Shown one piece after another: positions 34,974-43,116 of a stretch of 64,000 nucleotides of DNA. A program made the translations under genes and the position numbers. Within the stretch, counting starts at the first letter, position 1. Every line of letters starts with the position of its first letter. The stretch is taken from assembly GCA_037189845.1 (NCBI GenBank), contig JBBCIS010000001.1, positions 682,001 to 746,000 on the forward strand, given 5' to 3'. The notes under the pieces were generated by a model. The model was given only the letters and a program-made list of their open reading frames with translations. It was not told where the DNA came from and ran no database searches. The stretch is from JAMLHH01 sp037189845 (GTDB taxonomy: Bacteria; Bacteroidota; Bacteroidia; Chitinophagales; JADIYW01).

Positions 34974-35432
34974 TTAAGGATGTATCATGGAAATATGAGG
35001 AATTCCGTCCTCCATATATCTGTCACCAGTAGGAACAAATCCCAAAGACTGATAGAAGTTGTCCAGATATTCCTGAGCACTTATTTTAATCGGGAAGTTT
35101 GGAAAAAGCTCTTTGCAGAGTTCAATGCTTTTCTCCATAAGAAATCTTCCGGCTCCGGTTCTTCTGGCTGATTGTACTGACAGTACTCTTCCTATGGATG
35201 AATAACCACTGTAAGAAATGCCTTCAGGAATGATTCTGCAATAAGCCACTAGCTCATTGTCCAGAAATATGGAAAGATGATATGCATCGACATCTTTATG
35301 ATCTAAATCCTGATATGGACAATCCTGTTCCAGAATAAATACCTCGATACGTTTGCGAACAATATGATGGAACTCTTCTTTGCTGAGTTCATGATAATGT
35401 TTACAAGCCCAGGTGAAATGATGAGAAGACAT
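34974..35432 (-). CDS. elaA: GNAT acetyltransferase, ElaA family
   Basis: A 152-residue GNAT protein. LRKRIEVFILEQ-like and CPYQDLDHKDVDAYHL segments plus IGRVLSVQSARRTGAGRFLMEKSIE, with the acetyl-CoA loop ARRTGAG, are the ElaA pattern. The substrate is not known. Its start shares one base with the end of the QueD-like gene, so the three minus-strand genes (QueD, ElaA, Nudix) form an operon. Confidence 0.88.
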   Translation of the reverse strand: MSSHHFTWACKHYHELSKEEFHHIVRKRIEVFILEQDCPYQDLDHKDVDAYHLSIFLDNELVAYCRIIPEGISYSGYSSIGRVLSVQSARRTGAGRFLMEKSIELCKELFPNFPIKISAQEYLDNFYQSLGFVPTGDRYMEDGIPHISMIHP

Positions 35433-35842
35433 TATTCTCCGTAATATTCACAGTAGATATTCTCCGTTTCGTATAACTTAACACAGTGCAGCTGGCACTC
35501 AGTAATGTGAGGGGTTAGCTGCTCCCAGATGAGTTTTACCAGATTTTCTGTAGTGGGATGGATGTTTTTAGGGATGAAATCTACATCCAGGTTCAGATTA
35601 GTATGATCCAGCTTATCTACCACATATTTCTTGATGATAGCACTCAGTTCTTTTACGTTCATGATAAATCCTGTATCAGGATGAGGATGACCTTTTACCG
35701 TGATATACAGAACATAATTATGTCCATGCCAGTTTTTATTGGCGCATTTGCCAAAAACTTCAGCATTGGTTTCTTCTGACCAATATTGATTATACAATCT
35801 GTGAGCTGCATTAAATGTTTCCCTGCGGGTCAGGTACACCAT
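35432..35842 (-). CDS. queD: 6-pyruvoyltetrahydropterin-synthase-family (QueD-like) protein
   Basis: A 136-residue T-fold enzyme. FNAAHRL, C-A-N-K-N-W-H-G-H-N-Y, KLDHTNLN and PTTENL contain the zinc histidines and the catalytic residues. It is 6-carboxytetrahydropterin synthase (queuosine precursor) or a pterin synthase of the same family; no other queuosine genes are near. I chose the ATG at 35842. A -7 element lies upstream. Confidence 0.85.
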   Translation of the reverse strand: MVYLTRRETFNAAHRLYNQYWSEETNAEVFGKCANKNWHGHNYVLYITVKGHPHPDTGFIMNVKELSAIIKKYVVDKLDHTNLNLDVDFIPKNIHPTTENLVKLIWEQLTPHITECQLHCVKLYETENIYCEYYGE

Positions 35843-35858
35843 CCCTATAATTTTTTTG

Positions 35859-35866
35859 CAAAGATA
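35859..35866 (-). promoter_or_regulatory. Candidate -7 element (TATCTTTG) for the queD operon
   Basis: TATCTTTG on the minus strand matches TAnnTTTG, 16 nt before the ATG at 35842. Confidence 0.45.
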
Positions 35867-35913
35867 ATCCAAAGGAATAAGTTAATCCTATACCATCGCA
35901 TTATATTTACCTT

Positions 35914-36591
35914 ATGTTAGTCACCGTAGTCGCTGCTACCAGGATGGAGGTCACCCCATTGATACAGCATTTTCAGTTGGAAGAAATTGAGAAAGGTAAA
36001 TTCTGGGCTTCCAAAGATCAGAAAATTCATGTGCTGATTACGGGAATGGGAATGATGCAGACGGCAACACATCTGGCTATTTATGCAATGAGACATAACA
36101 GAGATGTCTATATTGATGCAGGAGTAGCGGGTTCTTTCAACAGAGATATAAAGATAGGTGAGGTCGTGCAGGTGATTTCTGAGACCTATGGTGATTTTGG
36201 AGTAGAAGACGGTGATGAGTTTAAAGATTTCTATGACTTAGGATTTCTGGAAAAAAGAGAAGATGAATTTGAGCATGGTTTGTTGAAACCTGTAGGAGAA
36301 TTGATTCATCATGCTGCCATCTCACATTTGAGAAAATCTTCTTCTTTGACGGTCAATAAAGTCCATGGCAAAGAAGAAACGATTGCCATGATTATAAAAA
36401 AATATCCGGCTGATATAGAAAACATGGAAGGTCTGGCTTTCTTCAATGTGCTGAATGAATTAAATAAACCTTGCATAGAGATTCGTTCTGTCTCTAATTA
36501 TGTGGAACGAAGGAATAAAGAAAACTGGGATTTACCGCTTTCTGTGAAAAGTCTGAATGATGAATTGGTTGGGTTACTGAAATTATTGTGA
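35914..36591 (+). CDS. mqnB: Futalosine hydrolase MqnB
   Basis: A 225-residue nucleosidase-fold protein related to PNP/MTAN. ITGMGMMQTATHLA and DAGVAGSFNRDIKIGEVV are the phosphorylase/nucleosidase motifs. IENMEGLAFFNV, IRSVSNYVERRNKENWDLPL are typical of MqnB, which cleaves (aminodeoxy)futalosine to release the base. With mqnE and mqnA 7-9 kb away, it supports a complete futalosine pathway for menaquinone; mqnC and mqnD are not in the window. Divergent from queD. Confidence 0.92.
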   Translation: MLVTVVAATRMEVTPLIQHFQLEEIEKGKFWASKDQKIHVLITGMGMMQTATHLAIYAMRHNRDVYIDAGVAGSFNRDIKIGEVVQVISETYGDFGVEDGDEFKDFYDLGFLEKREDEFEHGLLKPVGELIHHAAISHLRKSSSLTVNKVHGKEETIAMIIKKYPADIENMEGLAFFNVLNELNKPCIEIRSVSNYVERRNKENWDLPLSVKSLNDELVGLLKLL

Positions 36592-36682
36592 AAAGAAATG
36601 TTGCTCTAAAGCCAATCTTTTTGTATAAAATGTCATACTGAAAGTATCCCACTTCTAATATATCGGTATCAGGTGCTAGTGA

Positions 36683-36725
36683 TACGAATTAAAACATTCG
36701 TGCTAATCTGTGAAATTCGTGTTTG
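36683..36725. repeat. ATTCGTG direct repeats in an intergenic gap
   Basis: Two copies of the heptamer ATTCGTG with the intervening CTAATCTGTGAAA. Phrases of this kind recur between genes in Bacteroidota genomes from memory; not searched. Confidence 0.35.
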
Positions 36726-36768
36726 AAAATACCATCAGTCTTTACAGACAAGTGGAATGTACGGACTT

Positions 36769-37602
36769 TTACTCCCAACTTCCTGCAAACCAGTCGTATC
36801 CGTCAATGTTATAGTATTCTGTTGGAACTAAATCTAAAACCTTTATGACCTTACTGTATGGTCTGTCTTTTGACAGGATAATTTTTCCGGTTTTCACGCC
36901 CTTGTCGTTTTTTTCATGAGAGACATACTCTATCGTATCTATTTTTTCTCCGTTCCATTTGTATTTATACATTTCCGTTTCTCCGAAATGTCCGTAGCAA
37001 ATGCCCCTGATGACCTTTTCTTTTGGTGAAAAAGTCGGGTTGATAAACCAAAAACTATTAGAAAAAGATAATTTATCGGGTCGTAACAAATAGACTTCGC
37101 TAAAGGCTTTTAGGCAACATCCACTGGCTCCGTATCCGTTTACGACAAAATCACTGAGTCCGTCTCCGTCAATATCCCGGATGGTGTCATTAATATAGAC
37201 CATGGATGATTCTTCGTGGGAAAGCACTTTCTCAAATTCATTGCCCTTTCTGGCGTAGATGTCGATATAGGTCGTGCCAGAATCACTTCTTCGGATGATT
37301 AAGTGCACTTGATTTTTGGTGAAATGGTAGCTCGAATTGATTTCTACATCCACAGGAATACTGTCTGCTACGGTTTTATATTGTTCAATAAATATGTCCT
37401 TTTCAATATTTTGGCTTGCAATTTTCAGTGCTTCCTCCAAAACTTTTTCGTGCCTTATGCTGTCTGCAATTCTTTGTTCTTCAATTTCTTTTTCAAGGTT
37501 TTCCTGCACGGTATCGGTGACATTCTTTTTGCCGTCCGATTGTCGGCATGCAAGAAATAAGGCAACAATTGGCAATATAAAAAGTTGGATATTCGTCCGC
37601 AT
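36769..37602 (-). CDS. Lipoprotein with DxDGDG calcium-binding-like motif
   Basis: A 277-residue protein with a lipobox at about Cys19 (ALFLAC). An acidic, charged helical segment (about 25-75) is followed by a beta-rich domain with RDIDGDGLSDFVV, an FG-GAP/EF-hand-like calcium-binding motif, and GYGASGCCLK. It looks like a surface lipoprotein of unknown role. It begins 3 bp after the glycosyltransferase stop, so may be co-transcribed. Confidence 0.7.
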   Translation of the reverse strand: MRTNIQLFILPIVALFLACRQSDGKKNVTDTVQENLEKEIEEQRIADSIRHEKVLEEALKIASQNIEKDIFIEQYKTVADSIPVDVEINSSYHFTKNQVHLIIRRSDSGTTYIDIYARKGNEFEKVLSHEESSMVYINDTIRDIDGDGLSDFVVNGYGASGCCLKAFSEVYLLRPDKLSFSNSFWFINPTFSPKEKVIRGICYGHFGETEMYKYKWNGEKIDTIEYVSHEKNDKGVKTGKIILSKDRPYSKVIKVLDLVPTEYYNIDGYDWFAGSWE

Positions 37603-37605
37603 TGA

Positions 37606-38541
37606 TTACTGCTTTTCAATATTAGAGTCCCTGACCACGTAGGGCGGGCGACCTCTGACATTATCCAGTACTCTGCCCAGGTATTCACCTAAAATACCGA
37701 TACAGATCAACTGTACACCACCAATAAATAGCATGGTGACCATTAATGAAGGCCATCCTTTTACAAAATCATCGGTAAATAATCTTACATAAAATGTTCT
37801 GACAAACATTCCAACGGCTATTCCTGCAGTGATGAAGCCCAGCCAGGTAGCCATTTTAAGTGGGAAATTTGAAAATGCACTGATACCATCCATAGCAAAT
37901 TTGAACATCTTGCTGTAAGAATATTTGGTCTCTCCGCTATGTCTTGCATGACGTTCATATTCTACATAAGTTTGTTGAAATCCGGTCCAGGCTATCTGTC
38001 CCCTCAAAAATTTATTTCTTTCAGGCATATTACAAACAGTCTCACAAACTTTTTTAGATATGATCCTGAAATCTCCCGTATCTAATGGTATGGCAACTTC
38101 TGACAGCTTATTGATAAGCAGATAAAAATATTTGGCCGTCAACAGCTTATGCCATGATTCTCCTTTCCGTGCAATTCTCTGGGCGTATACCACATCATAA
38201 CCTTCCTGCAGCTTTTTGTATAAATCAGCAATTACTTCAGGTGGATCCTGTAAATCAGCGTCAATAATCACCACAGCATCCCCGGTACTGTGATCCATTC
38301 CGGCAAAAACAGCATTCTGGTGACCAAAATTTCTGCTTAAATCGATAAATCTGATTTTTCCATCCTGACTTGCCAATGATTTGATAATAGAAATACTCGA
38401 ATCCTTACTGCCATCGTTGACAAAGATGATTTCATAATTATCAGCGGTTAAGGAAGAAAGCGTTTTAGAAAGCCTGTCATAAAGAGGACGGATATTATCT
38501 TCCTCGTTAAAGATGGGTACAATTGTGCTGATCAACGGCAT
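37606..38541 (-). CDS. GT2 glycosyltransferase with C-terminal membrane helices (GtrB/ArnC-like)
   Basis: A 311-residue family-2 glycosyltransferase. STIVPIFNEEDNI starts the nucleotide-binding fold, D-A-D-L-Q-D-P-P is the metal-binding DxD region, and GVFAGMDHSTGDAVVIIDADLQD fits. Two C-terminal helices (about 235-290) anchor it. Members transfer glucose, mannose or aminoarabinose to a polyprenyl phosphate. The ATG is 4 nt after a TAATTTTG element. Confidence 0.92.
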   Translation of the reverse strand: MPLISTIVPIFNEEDNIRPLYDRLSKTLSSLTADNYEIIFVNDGSKDSSISIIKSLASQDGKIRFIDLSRNFGHQNAVFAGMDHSTGDAVVIIDADLQDPPEVIADLYKKLQEGYDVVYAQRIARKGESWHKLLTAKYFYLLINKLSEVAIPLDTGDFRIISKKVCETVCNMPERNKFLRGQIAWTGFQQTYVEYERHARHSGETKYSYSKMFKFAMDGISAFSNFPLKMATWLGFITAGIAVGMFVRTFYVRLFTDDFVKGWPSLMVTMLFIGGVQLICIGILGEYLGRVLDNVRGRPPYVVRDSNIEKQ

Positions 38542-38545
38542 GAGT

Positions 38546-38553
38546 CAAAATTA
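38546..38553 (-). promoter_or_regulatory. Candidate -7 element (TAATTTTG) for the GT2 gene
   Basis: TAATTTTG on the minus strand matches TAnnTTTG, only 4 nt before the ATG at 38541, suggesting a leaderless mRNA. Confidence 0.5.
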
Positions 38554-38663
38554 GCAAATACATTTAATTATTATATACTGCTTTTGCCGGAGAGTAAAGC
38601 CGTAAGTAGCGTATATTTTTTTATCTTGAGCAGGGTATAAATATACCGGATAGAGATAAAATT

Positions 38664-40430
38664 ATGGCAAATACTGTTAAATCCACGTCTGCTGTAGCAG
38701 GAAATATTGAATGGGAAGTGGCTAGACTGATTCATGACAGCTGGGATATTTTGATTAATAATTTTCTGGAATATACCAGTCAGGGGAAAAGTCATTTTGA
38801 GGAAAGAAAGTATAAGGAATTATTTGGGCTGGCAGTAAAAAGGTACAATTTGTACGGAGGGATGGTTCGTACGACATACGACCAGATCGAAGCAATCATG
38901 AGAGATCAGCTCCATAGTATAGATGCCTGGGAAAAGATCAAACATTATTATTCACATTTAATTCAGAATCGTTACGATAAGCCCAATACCGAAACTTTTT
39001 ATAATTCTATCTCCAGAAAAGTATTCAATTCTGTCAATGTAGGTTTTAGTGAGCAATTTGAATTTTTTAATAATGAAGATTACCATGTTGTAGAGTTTAC
39101 AGAGCCGAAAGTATATCGGGAGATGACTGTACATAAGCTGACTTCTGATGTTTTTAAGGATATCCTGTTGTCAATGGATTTTAAGGTAGAATGGGAAGAC
39201 ATCGACAGAGATTGTAAGGCCATTATGGATGAATTGACTCCTGTGATGATTTTCCAGAAAAACAACCTCTTTCTGGACTGTATAGAATTAGTAAATACAA
39301 TTTTCTACAGAAACAGAGGAGCTTTTATCGTTGGGAAATTAAGGTACAGACGTTGGGTAATGCCTTTCGTGATTGCTATACTGAATGAAGAGAAGGGGTT
39401 GTATGTAGATGCATTTGTCAATAATGTTTCTGACATCAGCATCATGTTCAGCTTTACGAGATCATCGTTTATGGCCAATACGCGCAAGCCGGTAGAATTG
39501 ATTGATTACCTGAAAACGATCATGCCATACAAGCCTATTGCAGAGCTATACGATGCTATTGGTTACTTCCGCAACGGTAAAACCACTATGTACCGGGACT
39601 TGATGAATTATGTCAGAAATTACGATGATAAGTTTATCATAGCTCCGGGCATCAAAGGAATGGTCATGTGTGTATTTACGTTGACGAATTACCCTTTTGT
39701 ATTTAAAATTATCAAGGATAAATTTGACAATCCTAAAAATGTCACCAGAGCCCAGGTGATCAGAAAATACCAGGAAGTGGAGCTCAGTGACCGTGTAGGA
39801 CGTATGGCTTATGCACATCAGTTTGAGCATTTGCGTTTCCCACGACACCTTTTTTCAGAAGAGCTGATTGAAGAGTTTAGACTGGTAGCTACAAAATCTG
39901 TTGTGATAGAAGATGATTATGTGACAGTGTTGCATTGTTACATGGAGCGCAAAATGGAACCATTGAACCTGTATCTGGAAAAAGCAAGCCTGGTGGATAC
40001 CTGCAAAGCGATGATTGATTATGGCGATTGTATTAAAGAGCTGGCAAAGGCCAATATCTTTCCGGGTGATTTGTTGCTGAAAAACTTTGGAGTTACTCGT
40101 CACGGCAGGGTGATTTTCTACGATTATGATGAAATCTCACAAGTGACAGAGTGCCGTTTCCGGAAATTGCCTGAGATCATAGAAGGAGAGGAGATGTATG
40201 GTCATGAGACTTCGTTTTCTGTAGAACATCATGATATTTTCCCTGAAGAGTTTAAAAATTTCATGGTTCCTGACGGACCGGTGGGAGCATTATTTATGCA
40301 GGAGCATGCTGATATCTTTCAGGCGAAGTTCTGGAGACAGATACAAAAAGATATCAATAAAGGTGAGTATCTGAAGTTTTTCGCTTATCCGAAAGACTCC
40401 AGGTTTCCGGCACACAGAAACGAACAATAG
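38664..40430 (+). CDS. aceK: Isocitrate dehydrogenase kinase/phosphatase
   Basis: A 588-residue protein, close to the 578 of E. coli AceK. GIKGMVMCVFTLTNYPFVFK with K in FKIIKDKF, the ERKMEPLNLYLE segment and FPGDLLLKNFGVTRHGR followed by FYDYDE (485-490, D487) are the kinase/phosphatase motifs. The enzyme phosphorylates and dephosphorylates isocitrate dehydrogenase to set flux through the glyoxylate bypass. No aceA, aceB or icd is adjacent, unlike the aceBAK operon of enterobacteria. Most members are known from Proteobacteria; its presence here may reflect transfer. Confidence 0.93.
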   Translation: MANTVKSTSAVAGNIEWEVARLIHDSWDILINNFLEYTSQGKSHFEERKYKELFGLAVKRYNLYGGMVRTTYDQIEAIMRDQLHSIDAWEKIKHYYSHLIQNRYDKPNTETFYNSISRKVFNSVNVGFSEQFEFFNNEDYHVVEFTEPKVYREMTVHKLTSDVFKDILLSMDFKVEWEDIDRDCKAIMDELTPVMIFQKNNLFLDCIELVNTIFYRNRGAFIVGKLRYRRWVMPFVIAILNEEKGLYVDAFVNNVSDISIMFSFTRSSFMANTRKPVELIDYLKTIMPYKPIAELYDAIGYFRNGKTTMYRDLMNYVRNYDDKFIIAPGIKGMVMCVFTLTNYPFVFKIIKDKFDNPKNVTRAQVIRKYQEVELSDRVGRMAYAHQFEHLRFPRHLFSEELIEEFRLVATKSVVIEDDYVTVLHCYMERKMEPLNLYLEKASLVDTCKAMIDYGDCIKELAKANIFPGDLLLKNFGVTRHGRVIFYDYDEISQVTECRFRKLPEIIEGEEMYGHETSFSVEHHDIFPEEFKNFMVPDGPVGALFMQEHADIFQAKFWRQIQKDINKGEYLKFFAYPKDSRFPAHRNEQ

Positions 40431-40519
40431 CAGCCGGAAATTGACTGACGTAACTAAATGGTAATAGTAAATTGAACCGGAGTGTTACCAATGTTACTTT
40501 TTAGGAGAAATGAATGAGT

Positions 40520-40527
40520 TATTTTTG
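40520..40527 (+). promoter_or_regulatory. Candidate -7 element (TATTTTTG) for the DUF983 gene
   Basis: TATTTTTG matches TAnnTTTG, 69 nt before the ATG at 40597. Confidence 0.35.
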
Positions 40528-40596
40528 CTTCGGAAATTCAAAAGGATTTACTGACAGAATTTCTGTTTTATTGAATTGGTGCTAAAAGATCTGATA

Positions 40597-41016
40597 ATGG
40601 CAAGAGATGTCAAAGAATTGAAGAAGCAAAGAAGTGCATTGAAGGTATTGCTACACTCGAAATGTCCGAGGTGCGGACAAGGTGAAATGTTTAAAGATCC
40701 AAATCCTTATAATATCTATAACTATGATAAAATGAATAGATATTGCAGTAAATGCCAGATGGATTTTGAGCCGGAAACCGGTTTTTATTTTGGAGCCATG
40801 TATATCAGCTACGGATTGTGTATAGGATTATCAGTAGCTACCTTTATTCTTTACGCTTTGATTTTTGGGTTTGGGAGAATCTATATTTATCTGATTGCAA
40901 ACTCAATTGTATTGTTTTTACTTTGGCCATTCGTATTCAGGCTGTCAAGAGTTTTATATCTCTGGTTAATGGATGTTATGTTTCAGGGAGAAGGTGTAGA
41001 TGCTGATAAGGCATAA
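40597..41016 (+). CDS. DUF983 membrane protein with zinc-ribbon motif
   Basis: A 139-residue protein. CPRCGQG (about 26-32) and CSKC (about 52-55) form a likely zinc ribbon near the N terminus, followed by FYFGAMYISYGL and two or three membrane helices. This is the DUF983 pattern; the family is widespread and its function unknown. I chose the ATG at 40597; the longer frame begins with TTG at 40576. Confidence 0.85.
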   Translation: MARDVKELKKQRSALKVLLHSKCPRCGQGEMFKDPNPYNIYNYDKMNRYCSKCQMDFEPETGFYFGAMYISYGLCIGLSVATFILYALIFGFGRIYIYLIANSIVLFLLWPFVFRLSRVLYLWLMDVMFQGEGVDADKA

Positions 41017-41036
41017 TTCAGAGAATATTATAAAAT

Positions 41037-41066
41037 AAAAATGGCATCCTACCGGATGCCATTTTT
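41037..41066. terminator. Bidirectional terminator between the DUF983 and DUF1573 genes
   Basis: AATGGCATCC (41040-41049) and GGATGCCATT (41054-41063) form a perfect 10-bp stem with A/T tails on both sides. Confidence 0.88.
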
Positions 41067-41084
41067 ATTAAAAACTGATTTGGA

Positions 41085-41471
41085 TTACTCCTTAGGTAAT
41101 ACGTTACCTTTGATTTGTAATACATCAGTAGAGTTAGCTGCGTTACTTACAACAGTTACAGATTTAGTGAAAGAACCTGTTCTGTTAGTGTCATAGTTTA
41201 CTTTGATAGTACTTTTTTGACCAGGAAGAATTGGTTCTTTTGGCCAAACCGGAACTGTACAACCGCAAGAGCCGGTCGCATTGGAAATAATCAAAGGCGC
41301 ATTGCCGGTGTTTGTCAGTACAAACTCACGTGATCCATTCTCACCTTGTTGAATTGTACCATAGTCAATAGTTGTAGCTTCCCAGGTAATTACCGGACCT
41401 GCAGTGCTTTGTGCGTTAGCAACAAAAAAAACAGATAGTAAAAGCGTTAGAGATAACATGAATTTTTTCAT
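41085..41471 (-). CDS. DUF1573 exported protein (second copy)
   Basis: A 128-residue protein. Residues 1-20 are a signal peptide (VANAQ). One DUF1573 domain follows with FVLTNTGNAPL, CGCTVPVW and PILPGQKSTIKVNY. It is a paralogue of 12370-12792 with the same CGC-T-x-P-x-W and PGQK blocks. Unknown function; probably periplasmic or surface-attached. Confidence 0.88.
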   Translation of the reverse strand: MKKFMLSLTLLLSVFFVANAQSTAGPVITWEATTIDYGTIQQGENGSREFVLTNTGNAPLIISNATGSCGCTVPVWPKEPILPGQKSTIKVNYDTNRTGSFTKSVTVVSNAANSTDVLQIKGNVLPKE

Positions 41472-41504
41472 AAAAATTACTTTTGGTTTTTAATACTAGT
41501 TCTT

Positions 41505-41512
41505 CAAATCTA
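41505..41512 (-). promoter_or_regulatory. Candidate -7 element (TAGATTTG) for the second DUF1573 gene
   Basis: TAGATTTG on the minus strand matches TAnnTTTG, 33 nt before the ATG at 41471. A TTG lies about 22 nt upstream, slightly longer than the standard spacing. Confidence 0.45.
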
Positions 41513-41601
41513 ATGCCTAAAAATCTTTTTCCCCAAAAATATTTTCTCCTTTTCTGTTATTTTAACATAATATTATAGATAGTCAAGTAGATATCTTCAT
41601 G

Positions 41602-41609
41602 TATCTTTG
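41602..41609 (+). promoter_or_regulatory. Candidate -7 element (TATCTTTG) for the PorT-like gene
   Basis: TATCTTTG matches TAnnTTTG, 6 nt before the ATG at 41616, the same spacing as at aroQ, so the mRNA may be leaderless. Confidence 0.5.
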
Positions 41610-41615
41610 AAAATA

Positions 41616-42329
41616 ATGAAAAGATTCCTCTTTGTCCTAATGACTTTACTGGCTTTTTCTTCCCTGAAAGCTGAAAGCACGGATACCGCGTCTATATCTG
41701 ATAGGATCAGGATTTATTCCGGTTTCAGGTTTGGTTTTGGTGGTGCCAAGCAGAGAAATACAGTGATCAGAAATGATGACGGAAAGTTTGCCGTAAATCC
41801 TAATATCGGAGCTGTGCTATGGATAAGATTCAGACAGCATATCGGTTTAATGGCGGAAGCTAATTATTCACTGAAAGGTATCAGATTTAAGAATGAGTTC
41901 AACGATACGCTTTCAATTTATCAAAGAAGGTTACATTATCTGGAATTTCCTGTTTTGTTACATGCATCTATAGGAAATCACCGGTTTACTGAATTTGTAG
42001 AGATAGGCTTTGCGCCATCTTATGTTTCAGGGATCTATGATCAGACTACTACTTTTGTAGACGGACAACCGATAGCGAGTGAGTCTACGGAATTTATTTA
42101 CAACAAACCATTACCGCTTCCTACCAAAAGGTTTGATCTGAGTATGGTACTTGGTGCAGGTATGAGTGTTAAGCTGGGGCCCGGGTTATTGCATACTGGT
42201 TTTAGAACGAATATTGGGTTACTGGACATCTACAATTCTGACCGGATTGGTTATATCAATCAGAATCAAAGACAATTCAGCTTTCAGATCCAGTTTGGGT
42301 ATCTCTGGCATGTGAAGTCAATTAAATAG
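41616..42329 (+). CDS. PorT-like outer-membrane beta-barrel protein
   Basis: A 237-residue protein. Signal peptide about 1-19, then beta-strands alternating aromatic and polar residues ending FQIQFGYLWHVKSIK. GLMAEANYSLKGIRFKNEF and HYLEFPVLLHASIG are typical of the PorT/outer-membrane beta-barrel family (PF13568). PorT supports type IX secretion in some Bacteroidota, but this general fold has other roles, so the assignment stops at family level. It overlaps the convergent glycosyltransferase by 8 bp. Confidence 0.78.
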   Translation: MKRFLFVLMTLLAFSSLKAESTDTASISDRIRIYSGFRFGFGGAKQRNTVIRNDDGKFAVNPNIGAVLWIRFRQHIGLMAEANYSLKGIRFKNEFNDTLSIYQRRLHYLEFPVLLHASIGNHRFTEFVEIGFAPSYVSGIYDQTTTFVDGQPIASESTEFIYNKPLPLPTKRFDLSMVLGAGMSVKLGPGLLHTGFRTNIGLLDIYNSDRIGYINQNQRQFSFQIQFGYLWHVKSIK

Positions 42330-43068
42330 AAGAGCTTTTTGCCTTATAATGATCTTTGGATAAAAGTGTGTTTTTCCTGATTTGAAGAACTCCCCAGAAT
42401 GCTTCTTTGAATATTTTAGTAGACATTTTAGAAACACCTAAAACACGATCTTTGAAAGTAATAGGTACTTCCTTGATTTTAAACCCACTGGACCAGACTG
42501 CATACTTCATTTCAATTTGAAAAGCATATCCGATAAAAGTAATTTTGTCAAGATTAATCCCTAACAGCGTATTCTTCTTATAGCACACAAATCCTCCGGT
42601 AGTATCAGCTACAGGCATCCATGTGATAATGCGGACATAAATAGAGGCAAAATAAGACATCATAATCCTGTCTTTAGGCCAGTTGATGACTTTACCACCT
42701 CTGATATATCTGGAACCCACTGACATGTCAGCACCATTTTTGCAGGCATTCAGTAATGGAATCAAAGATTCAGGGTTATGTGAGAAGTCGGCATCCATTT
42801 CAAAGATATAATCATATCCTTTATTCAAAGCCCATTTAAACCCGGTAATGTAAGCAGTGCCTAATCCTAATTTTCCGCTTCTTTCCAGTAAATGAACATT
42901 CGGATTCGATGGCTGTATTTCTTTGACTTTTAAAGCCGTACCGTCAGGAGAGTTGTCATCAATGATGAGAATGTCAAAAGATTCAGGCAGGGCAGAAATT
43001 GCCTCTATTATGAGATGAATATTGTCAAACTCATTATAAGTAGGGATAATAATTACCGACCTTTGCAT
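42322..43068 (-). CDS. GT2 polyprenol-phosphate mannosyltransferase-like (DPM1 type)
   Basis: A 248-residue single-domain glycosyltransferase. VIIIPTYNEFDNI, DDNSPDGTA, the metal-binding MDADFSHNPE and GSRYIRGGKVINWPK are the DPM1/dolichol-phosphate mannose synthase signatures. No C-terminal membrane helices are seen, so it is peripheral. It likely charges a polyprenyl phosphate with a hexose. The ATG at 43068 is preferred; the longer frame begins with a TTG lying in a near -7 element (TTATTTTG). Confidence 0.9.
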   Translation of the reverse strand: MQRSVIIIPTYNEFDNIHLIIEAISALPESFDILIIDDNSPDGTALKVKEIQPSNPNVHLLERSGKLGLGTAYITGFKWALNKGYDYIFEMDADFSHNPESLIPLLNACKNGADMSVGSRYIRGGKVINWPKDRIMMSYFASIYVRIITWMPVADTTGGFVCYKKNTLLGINLDKITFIGYAFQIEMKYAVWSSGFKIKEVPITFKDRVLGVSKMSTKIFKEAFWGVLQIRKNTLLSKDHYKAKSSSI

Positions 43069-43116
43069 GGACTGCAAAATAACGAAATTTAATAGCTTGT
43101 GAATTGTTAAAACAAA

